Positions 9,655 through 16,239 of a stretch of DNA of 46,513 bases are shown here, one piece after another (within the stretch, counting starts at the first letter, position 1; every line of letters begins with the position of its first letter). The stretch spans positions 1 to 46,513 of the forward strand of contig DCGV01000118.1 of assembly GCA_002314725.1 (NCBI GenBank). Reading direction: 5' to 3'. The notes under the pieces were generated by a model. That model ran no database searches, was not told the origin of the DNA, and saw nothing but the letters and a program-made list of their open reading frames with translations. The DNA comes from Bacteroidales bacterium UBA1769 (GTDB lineage: Bacteria > Bacteroidota > Bacteroidia > Bacteroidales > UBA932). A program made the position numbers and the translations under genes.

Positions 9655-10497
9655 TTAATCTGTGATGACGAATTTACCGACATTCACACCCCAACAACCA
9701 TCTTGAACAATTGGAATTTCAATACCTTTCTGATTTTTAATCATAGTCGGCTCATCTAAGAATGTGTGAGAATGACCACCAATGATGATATCAATATCAG
9801 ATGATGCAGCGGCAATATCCTTATCACATGGATAATCTTCAGGACCTTCAACGAAATAGCCACGATGAGAGAGAAGAATTACAATCTCGCATTTCTGTTT
9901 TGCTTTTAGATACTCTGCCCATTTGTTCACCTCTTCTATTGTATCCAACTGTTTCATACCACCAAGATGTGAAGTAAGAACAGAGCCAGCAAGGTATGCC
10001 GTCACACCGATGATGCCGATTTTATAACCACCACGTTTAACAATTGTATAAGGTTTAATATACTCTTCAAGAACAGTCCCAGTAAAATCATAGTTGCATG
10101 TAACTGTTTGGTAATTGGCTGAACTAAGGCGTCTTGCAAGTTCCTCTTGACCATTATCAAATTCATGGTTACCAAGTGTAGCCACATCCAATCCCAGCAC
10201 ATTGTTCAAAGCGACTTCAACATCGCCCTTACCAATAGTAAAGTATGGAGTACCCTGATTATAATCACCACCATCAAGAAGAAGTACATTATCCTTTCCA
10301 TACTCTTCTCTTACAGCATCGATAAACTGCAATCTACGCTCGACACCACCCATACCAACGTTGCGTCCTGTTCTAATAGTCTCCAGATTACTATGATTAT
10401 CATTAACATGAAGAATCACCAATGTCCTTGGCTTGTCACATGACACTACGACAAGGAGTATCATTACAGAGAATAGAATTTGTTTAAAAGTTTTCAT
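9655..10497 (-). CDS. 5'-nucleotidase metallophosphatase domain, lipoprotein
   Basis: Calcineurin-like metallophosphoesterase corresponding to the N-terminal half of UshA-type 5'-nucleotidases. The 280 residues begin with a lipoprotein signal whose lipobox ends in VVSC near Cys20, so it is probably membrane-anchored on the periplasmic or outer face. All dimetal motifs are present in order: HVNDNHSN, LLDGGDYNQG, LGNHEFDNG, ILLSHRGYF and GGHSHTFL. The substrate-binding C-terminal domain is not in this protein but is encoded by the gene 14 bp upstream in the same operon. The two products probably act together on nucleotides or related phosphoesters; the exact substrate cannot be read. Confidence 0.85.
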   Translation of the reverse strand: MKTFKQILFSVMILLVVVSCDKPRTLVILHVNDNHSNLETIRTGRNVGMGGVERRLQFIDAVREEYGKDNVLLLDGGDYNQGTPYFTIGKGDVEVALNNVLGLDVATLGNHEFDNGQEELARRLSSANYQTVTCNYDFTGTVLEEYIKPYTIVKRGGYKIGIIGVTAYLAGSVLTSHLGGMKQLDTIEEVNKWAEYLKAKQKCEIVILLSHRGYFVEGPEDYPCDKDIAAASSDIDIIIGGHSHTFLDEPTMIKNQKGIEIPIVQDGCWGVNVGKFVITD

Positions 10498-10511
10498 AAT
10501 ACTTCCTCCCC

Positions 10512-11249
10512 CTATTTAATGATGGTTACTCTTCCATCTTTTTTCAAATCAAGTTTTTCGCCGTTCGCGGTTAATGATTTGATATAATCAACCAATCCCT
10601 CTCTTATCAGCACGCCGGTATTTTGAATATTTTGAGCGAATTCACCGATTCTATTCATATCACCACCCTCCATCATAAAATTGCTTGTAGCGAATTTATA
10701 CATCTTGTTTGGATCAATTTTTTCTCCTCCTACAAGACACTCTTTAACCGTTTTCCCGTCAGTAACTATCTTCACATTGCTAAAGGCCTCAACATGATTC
10801 TCTTGAACGCATAATTCAAAATATTTCTTTAAATCCGAGCCCTTGATGTCACATAAGAGGATAACATTGTCAAATGGGAAAATAGAGTAAATATCATATA
10901 CTCTGACTGCACCCTTTGGAAGGTTTGTCCTGATACCTCCGAAGTTGGTCATTGCGATATCTACGTCACAATTACAGTTTCTAATAGCTACTTGACGAAA
11001 AGCATCAGCAGCAAAGTTAGACAATTCACTTTCTGGTTTATATTTAGAGAACTCCTCTGGAGAATAGCCGATAATCTCTTGAAGAGGCCCTAATAAATCC
11101 GAGTACGATTGTAAGATATTGGTAGCTGCCGGATTCTTTATTTCATCCCATGTAGAATCCATCGGCACAAGCTCCCATGTGAATTTCAACTGCGCATTTG
11201 CCATGAAGCAAACTGCAAGCAGGCACGATGTCATTAATAAACGCTTCAT
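10512..11249 (-). CDS. 5'-nucleotidase C-terminal domain protein, secreted
   Basis: 245-residue protein with signal peptide MKRLLMTSCLLAVCFMANAQ. The remainder is a stand-alone 5'-nucleotidase C-terminal domain: ELSNFAADAFRQVA, then DIAMTNFGGIRTNLPKG and the ring-stacking nucleoside-binding block IFPFDNVI, ending in KKDGRVTIIK. This domain normally follows the metallophosphatase in one chain. Here it is a separate gene transcribed before its catalytic partner. The ATG at 11249 is used because it begins the signal peptide and follows the permease stop by 5 bp; an extension to 11276 would run into the permease gene. Confidence 0.85.
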   Translation of the reverse strand: MKRLLMTSCLLAVCFMANAQLKFTWELVPMDSTWDEIKNPAATNILQSYSDLLGPLQEIIGYSPEEFSKYKPESELSNFAADAFRQVAIRNCNCDVDIAMTNFGGIRTNLPKGAVRVYDIYSIFPFDNVILLCDIKGSDLKKYFELCVQENHVEAFSNVKIVTDGKTVKECLVGGEKIDPNKMYKFATSNFMMEGGDMNRIGEFAQNIQNTGVLIREGLVDYIKSLTANGEKLDLKKDGRVTIIK

Positions 11250-11254
11250 ATATT

Positions 11255-12622
11255 TTAATTCTTTTGTTTCAACCATTTGAACAGATCTTTGAAAGTAGCC
11301 TTCTTACCATACATCAGGATGCCAATCTTGTAAATCTTGGCAGAAATGTAAGTAGTGAATATGAAGGTTATTATCAAAAGAGCTATTGAAAGTATCAATT
11401 GCCATGCAGGTACTACACCGAACGGAATCCTTGCGAGCATGACCATAGGTGATGTAAATGGTATAATTGATGCCCAGAAAGACAATTGGCTGCTTGGATG
11501 CTGGAATGTATGTAACATAATGAACAAACCGAGTATCAAAGGAATCGTAATTGGCAATGAAAGTTGCTGAGTATCAGCTTCATTATCTACAGCTGCACCA
11601 ACTGCTGCAAACATTGCGGCATAAAGAAGATAACCAAGTAGGAAATAGATAAGGAAACACCCTAGAATATATGGTATATTCAACTCAGAAAGCTGTGTCA
11701 TTATGTCTGATACTATCCCTTCATCTTGAAGTACCTCTGCTGCTGCAGCAATATCATCAGCACTGCTGTTCATGCCTGGAACATCAGCTACCTCCTCAAG
11801 GGCAGAAGCCTTTGTCAGAAGGCTCTGGCCAGCTACGGTGCTGACACCTCCGACTAATGCTGCCGTCAAACCAATCCAGATAACGAATTGAGTCAATGCC
11901 ACCAATGCGACACCGATAATCTTACCCATCATCAAATCTATTGACTGAACAGATGATACAAGCACTTCAATGATTCTATTGCTCTTTTCGTCAATTACTC
12001 CTCGCATAACCATTCCACCGAATAGGAATACGAACATATATATCATAAAGCTTAATATATATGCAATGGCCATATACATCTCAACTGAATCCTCCTTCTC
12101 CTGTCCATCCTCTTTAATGGTCAATGCAGTTACGTTGACATCAGTCTCAATACTTGCCATTATCTCTTGAATGTTCTCAATATTGAATCCACCAAGTTTT
12201 CTATCTTCCAACGCACTTTTTACCGACTTCTTGATATCACTCTTCAACTCCATTGACAATGGCTCCTTGGAATAGGTAACAACGGTTGCGTTGCCACTTG
12301 CATCCAGATCGGAGATACCGACAATAGCATAACAGTCCAAATCATTGAATTCTGCCTTCAAATCATCAATATTCTTCCCAGAAGTATCGAATTGATATGT
12401 TGTCGACTCGCTGTTTTCAAAATATGGCTGAACACAGTGTGAATTATCAATAACAATAATACTCTTGTGTTCACCGTCACCGCTCAACATCACAAGTGAT
12501 GGAACAACTATCAAGGCCGCCATCAAAACAGGAGTTAGAATAGTAGTGAGTATAAACGATTTCTTCTTGACCCTTACAGAGTATTCACGACCGATAATAA
12601 GATTTATATTCTTGATATTCAT
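11255..12622 (-). CDS. ABC-2 type transporter permease (NatB-like)
   Basis: Membrane subunit of an ABC exporter. Residues 1-45 contain the typical N-terminal REYSVRVKKKSFILTTILTPVL leader and the first membrane segment. A long extracytoplasmic domain follows (about residues 46-185), then five to six membrane segments including MYMAIAYILSFMIYMFVFLFGG, the VMRGVIDEKSNRIIEVL coupling block and the final SPMVMLARIPFGVVPAWQ section. It is 455 residues long and pairs with the ATPase gene 15 bp upstream. NatAB-type exporters move sodium or small molecules; the substrate is not deducible. Confidence 0.85.
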   Translation of the reverse strand: MNIKNINLIIGREYSVRVKKKSFILTTILTPVLMAALIVVPSLVMLSGDGEHKSIIVIDNSHCVQPYFENSESTTYQFDTSGKNIDDLKAEFNDLDCYAIVGISDLDASGNATVVTYSKEPLSMELKSDIKKSVKSALEDRKLGGFNIENIQEIMASIETDVNVTALTIKEDGQEKEDSVEMYMAIAYILSFMIYMFVFLFGGMVMRGVIDEKSNRIIEVLVSSVQSIDLMMGKIIGVALVALTQFVIWIGLTAALVGGVSTVAGQSLLTKASALEEVADVPGMNSSADDIAAAAEVLQDEGIVSDIMTQLSELNIPYILGCFLIYFLLGYLLYAAMFAAVGAAVDNEADTQQLSLPITIPLILGLFIMLHTFQHPSSQLSFWASIIPFTSPMVMLARIPFGVVPAWQLILSIALLIITFIFTTYISAKIYKIGILMYGKKATFKDLFKWLKQKN

Positions 12623-12637
12623 AATGTTTCCCTCCTA

Positions 12638-13540
12638 TTATTTACCGCTGACAAGTTTAATGAATATATCATTCATTCGTGGCATCATCTCCTTATAAGA
12701 GACAACATCCACTTTAGAGATAAGTTCAGAGAGGATATCTTTTGAATGATTGCCATCTTTGACATCAAGAATGGCGCGACGCGCATCCTTCTTCTCCTCA
12801 TCCAAAAAGATTCCAAAGCTATTTGCTTCAGTTGAAAGGGCTTCACCACTTCTGTACCACACCTCAACCTGATTAGCGCCATATTCACGACGGATATGAT
12901 CTGTTTCACCAGTAACAATAAGATTGGATTTGTTAATCAATGCAATATTGTCACAAAGTTCTTCAACGGATTCCATGTTGTGAGTTGAAAGGATCACAGT
13001 AGTACCCTTGTCTCTCAAATTCAATATCTCATTTCTAATCAACTGAACGTTAACTGGGTCGAATCCTGAGAATGGTTCATCCAATATAAGTAGTTTTGGT
13101 TCATGTAGAACCGTTGTAATGAATTGAACCTTCTGTGCCATACCCTTTGACAACTCCTCAACCTTCTTATTCCACCACGCTTGAATTCCAAACTTGACAA
13201 ACCATGCTTTCAATTTAGCTACTGCTTCCTCATTTGACAATCCTTTCAAACGAGCAAGGTAAACGGCTTGTTCGCCAACCTTCATCTTCTTGTATAGACC
13301 CCTCTCCTCTGGTAAATAACCGATTTTACGGACATCAGCATCTGTCATTGGCCTTCCATTAAGGAGGACAGTACCTTCAGTTGGAATAGTAATGCGGTTG
13401 ATAATTCTAATCAAAGTGGTCTTTCCTGCCCCATTGGGACCTAACAGACCGAAAATTTTCCCTTCAGGCATGGAGACAGAGACATTGTTCAATGCAGTGT
13501 AATCTCCAAACTTTTTAGAAATGTTCTGACACTCTAACAT
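12638..13540 (-). CDS. ABC transporter ATP-binding protein (NatA-like)
   Basis: ATPase partner of the downstream permease. The 300 residues contain Walker A GPNGAGKTT (near residue 34), the Q-loop region IGYLPEERGLYKKM, the signature LSKGMAQKVQF, Walker B LLILDEPFSGFDP and the H-loop STHNM. The signature LSKGM and the YLPEERGLY block are typical of the NatA / ABC-2 exporter class. A C-terminal regulatory-type extension of about 80 residues follows. A -7 box 20 bp upstream suggests an internal promoter, so this gene and the three after it may form their own unit. Confidence 0.9.
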   Translation of the reverse strand: MLECQNISKKFGDYTALNNVSVSMPEGKIFGLLGPNGAGKTTLIRIINRITIPTEGTVLLNGRPMTDADVRKIGYLPEERGLYKKMKVGEQAVYLARLKGLSNEEAVAKLKAWFVKFGIQAWWNKKVEELSKGMAQKVQFITTVLHEPKLLILDEPFSGFDPVNVQLIRNEILNLRDKGTTVILSTHNMESVEELCDNIALINKSNLIVTGETDHIRREYGANQVEVWYRSGEALSTEANSFGIFLDEEKKDARRAILDVKDGNHSKDILSELISKVDVVSYKEMMPRMNDIFIKLVSGK

Positions 13541-13560
13541 ATTTGTAAACGTTTAACTTA

Positions 13561-13568
13561 CAAATATA
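13561..13568 (-). promoter_or_regulatory. -7 box upstream of the natAB-like operon
   Basis: The minus strand reads TATATTTG, fitting TAnnTTTG, 20 bp before the ATPase start. It would begin a transcript of about 14 nt leader. No exact -33 TTTG at 19-21 bp. Confidence 0.4.
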
Positions 13569-13574
13569 ATAAAA

Positions 13575-14447
13575 TCAAAAATATCTCTTTAATTTTCTGG
13601 CGTTGGTTTCAGAAATGATACCATTACTCTCAAGTTGCTCCACACTCCACAACAGCGTATCTGTACACGCCTTATATCTTATTATACCCTTCGCGGCATG
13701 AACTCCGATATATGGATGGGATGCTAGAGAATCTTCACTTTTATCCCAAATATCCATCTGCTTGATTTTCGAAGTATCAACACAAGCATACTCTTTTAAG
13801 CCATCAAATTTTTCGATAGAGATGCCTTCTATCTCAAGGAGCTGTTCTATCTCATAAAAACCTCCCAATAATTCCCGATATGAAGCAATCTTCTTTGCAT
13901 AGTACGAACCGATTCCTGGCAATAGTTTCAGTGTCGTTGTATCGGCACCATTTAATTCAATTTTCGGGATTTGAATAAACGGTTCGAGCCGTTCATAAAG
14001 AGTATCTGACACTACATACATCTTTGCAAAATCACTCTTTTTTCTGAATTTACCACCCTTCTCCCTATAATTGACGATGGATTGTGCCTGTTTCTCCGTC
14101 AACCCGAGCTTAACAAAATCCCCTATAGATGATTCGTTCGGATCGAACGGAAAAGATTCATATGATCTTCTTGGTGTTTCCTGCTTGGTTTCATAACCGC
14201 CAAGTGGAGTGCGTCCAGTCTTCAAACGCTCCTTTTTGGAGTTTTTATTGACTGATGGGTTTATTTTTTCTTCTCTGGCATAATCAATTGAATCGATAAA
14301 CGCAACAGCAGATGGCTTATCAGAGTCATCCATAGTTTCAATTCTGATTATTTTCGTAAAGAAGATTGCGGCTTGAAAACCCACAATCAAAAAGATAAGC
14401 GCTACAATCCCGGATGCAGCAGTTTTTGAAATTTTCTCTCTCTTCAT
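13575..14447 (-). CDS. Helix-hairpin-helix DNA-binding-like protein (ComEA-type repeats)
   Basis: 290-residue protein with one N-terminal membrane segment (residues 12-31), a basic low-complexity linker (60-95) and at least three helix-hairpin-helix units: about 100-160 (GDFVKLGLTEKQAQSIVNYR), 163-225 (LNGADTTTLKLLPGIGSYYA) and 245-275 (HPYIGVHAAKGIIRYK). Such repeats bind DNA without sequence preference. ComEA, a DNA-uptake receptor, has one membrane anchor and one HhH pair, so this may be a larger relative. The orientation with the repeats outside the membrane is likely but not proven. It shares an operon with rsmI 29 bp upstream. Confidence 0.75.
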   Translation of the reverse strand: MKREKISKTAASGIVALIFLIVGFQAAIFFTKIIRIETMDDSDKPSAVAFIDSIDYAREEKINPSVNKNSKKERLKTGRTPLGGYETKQETPRRSYESFPFDPNESSIGDFVKLGLTEKQAQSIVNYREKGGKFRKKSDFAKMYVVSDTLYERLEPFIQIPKIELNGADTTTLKLLPGIGSYYAKKIASYRELLGGFYEIEQLLEIEGISIEKFDGLKEYACVDTSKIKQMDIWDKSEDSLASHPYIGVHAAKGIIRYKACTDTLLWSVEQLESNGIISETNARKLKRYF

Positions 14448-14476
14448 ATCTCCCCCTCTTATTAAATGTTTATTAA

Positions 14477-15169
14477 TTATTCTTCCCGAACCTTCTCCTT
14501 CTCTTTCCCAGATACTATCAAAACTATCTCGCCTTTGGGCTCATGGGATGAGAAATAATCAAAAAGTTCTTGTAAGGTACCACGATGTGTGGTATCGTGT
14601 AATTTAGAAATCTCTCTAGATACAGATGCGCGCCTCTCGCCTCCAAAAAATTCTACGAATTGTCCTAAAGTCTTCACAAGACGGAATGGTGATTCATAAA
14701 AAATCATTGTCCTACTCTCTTGAGATAGTTCAGTTAATTTGGTCTGACGGCCCTTCTTTACTGGTAAAAAACCTTCGAAGCAGAATCTGTCACATGGGAA
14801 TCCGGAATTGACCAGAGCCGGCACAAAGGCTGTTGGACCAGGAAGCGTCTCAACCTCTATACCTGCCCCAACACAAGTACGTACTAAAAGAAAGCCAGGG
14901 TCTGAAATACCGGGAGTACCAGCATCACTGATTAGGGCGACTGATGCGCCTGCACGTATCTTCTCCTTTATTGCATCTACTGTTTGGTGTTCATTGAACT
15001 TGTGATGAGAGATCATGTGAGTATCTATCTCATACTTTTTCATAAGTGTCAAACTAGTCCTGGTATCTTCTGCCAGAATCAAATCCGCCTCCTTCAATAC
15101 GCGTATCGCACGGAAGGTCATATCTTCCAGATTACCGATTGGAGTAGGGACTATGAAAAGTTTTGACAT
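14477..15169 (-). CDS. rsmI: 16S rRNA (cytidine1402-2'-O)-methyltransferase RsmI
   Basis: Tetrapyrrole-methylase-fold enzyme that 2'-O-methylates C1402 in the ribosomal P-site region of 16S rRNA. Family marks are the N-terminal IVPTPIGNLEDMTFRAIRVL, DLILAEDTRTS, LISDAGTPGISDPGFLLV, LPGPTAFVPALVNSGFPCDRFCFEGFLP and the later MIFYESPFRLVKTL. The 230 residues are a little short of the usual 280 because the C-terminal extension is reduced. The start codon directly follows the seven-T tail of an upstream terminator, and a -7 box overlaps that terminator, so transcription probably begins inside the hairpin. Confidence 0.92.
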   Translation of the reverse strand: MSKLFIVPTPIGNLEDMTFRAIRVLKEADLILAEDTRTSLTLMKKYEIDTHMISHHKFNEHQTVDAIKEKIRAGASVALISDAGTPGISDPGFLLVRTCVGAGIEVETLPGPTAFVPALVNSGFPCDRFCFEGFLPVKKGRQTKLTELSQESRTMIFYESPFRLVKTLGQFVEFFGGERRASVSREISKLHDTTHRGTLQELFDYFSSHEPKGEIVLIVSGKEKEKVREE

Positions 15170-15197
15170 AAAAAAAGTGCTGTTAGTTCAACAGCAC
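15170..15197 (-). terminator. Terminator of the envelope operon, abutting rsmI
   Basis: On the minus strand an 8-bp perfect stem GTGCTGTT / AACAGCAC with loop GAACT is followed by seven T and then directly by the rsmI ATG. It would end the transcript coming from the PrsW-like gene. Confidence 0.8.
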
Positions 15198-15204
15198 AAA
15201 ATTA
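15197..15204 (-). promoter_or_regulatory. -7 box of rsmI, overlapping the terminator
   Basis: The minus strand reads TAATTTTG, matching TAnnTTTG. Its last G is the first base of the terminator stem. The predicted start (about 7 bp downstream) lies in the hairpin loop, so the new transcript would carry only half the stem. Confidence 0.5.
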
Positions 15205-15243
15205 TTAAATGTTTCTGTAAAAATTCTATACGTAGATAAAAAG

Positions 15244-16236
15244 TTACAGAAGTTCCTTCATAACCCATTCATCTGTAGCCTTTGTATTGACAAGTGGGCT
15301 TAAGAACAACAAGCCCGCAGTCCCAATATCATGTCTTAAATCTTTCAACTCTTTTATTTTAAGTTCAAAATCATTATGTTGATCTTCGCTCAATGGAATA
15401 TCCAATTCAGCCTCTTTCATTATCATCCTACTCTTTGCAGCAATTGATAGTTCCAAGTATAGGCCAAGATAGACGCAAATATCAAAGAATACCTCAGGTT
15501 GAAAACGCTCTCGTGCCATTATCAAGTAGTTTCCGGCAGATGTGGTTTTAAGATTTCCATCTTTTATGGATTTAAAGAGAGTAACATCATTATTGATACA
15601 TACGTCAAGCCATTTATGAATCAGTTTCTCATCGATGGCATAAACGCCTAAAATGATTGATACCATAACAACTACAGCTATGACCATCTGCAGGAATTCA
15701 GGAAGTAGGAATAGATTATACACATAGTGAATCACAAAAGATGGCACTATTGCAATAATAACTAACCCTATTGCCACCAATTTAGGTTTGCCGGTTGAAA
15801 TGCGATTGGCTACCAAAACCAGTGTAGCAATTATTGCTGTGCAACCTATATGGATCAATGCAGTGCCAAAACCTCTCAGTATAGAATCTCCTATTGTAAA
15901 GACAGGATTCATCGTTGCGTATAGGATATTTTCAAGTAAAGCAAAACCGGCACCGATAGCAGCGCCATAGATTAAAGTCTCGGCAAAAAAAGCGGATCGT
16001 CTCCTAAATATTGCAATAACGAGAGGCAATGCCTTTATCACCTCTTCCAGCAATGGAAATAGAGCTTCAGAATCTCCTTCAATAAAAAGACCGGCAACAT
16101 ATCCTATTACACAGGTTATTACACCCCATACCGTACACTCTATTATTCTACTCCATTTTGCCAATGCAAATCCATCCAATCCCTTGATCAGGGCCAGATA
16201 TAGAAGGATTGGAAATATACTTACGATATAATTCAT
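15244..16236 (-). CDS. PrsW-like intramembrane protease
   Basis: 330-residue membrane protein whose first 210 residues form about seven hydrophobic segments carrying the PrsW hallmarks: LLEEVIKALP with E64-E65 and K68, GFALLENILY with E102-N103, and two membrane histidines H129 (ALIHIG) and H170 (FVIHYV). PrsW enzymes are glutamic-type intramembrane proteases, known in Bacillus for starting site-1 cleavage of an anti-sigma factor. Residues 215-330 are a soluble helical extension not needed for the protease core. It follows the metallopeptidase/beta-barrel gene by 3 bp. The substrate is unknown; the single-span proteins of the same operon are candidates. Confidence 0.8.
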   Translation of the reverse strand: MNYIVSIFPILLYLALIKGLDGFALAKWSRIIECTVWGVITCVIGYVAGLFIEGDSEALFPLLEEVIKALPLVIAIFRRRSAFFAETLIYGAAIGAGFALLENILYATMNPVFTIGDSILRGFGTALIHIGCTAIIATLVLVANRISTGKPKLVAIGLVIIAIVPSFVIHYVYNLFLLPEFLQMVIAVVVMVSIILGVYAIDEKLIHKWLDVCINNDVTLFKSIKDGNLKTTSAGNYLIMARERFQPEVFFDICVYLGLYLELSIAAKSRMIMKEAELDIPLSEDQHNDFELKIKELKDLRHDIGTAGLLFLSPLVNTKATDEWVMKELL

Positions 16237-16239
16237 CTG

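Noticed and set aside
9655..11249. Frameshifted 5'-nucleotidase pseudogene
   Set aside because: The domains are in reversed order, and each product has its own start and export signal and all key motifs, so they are two genes.
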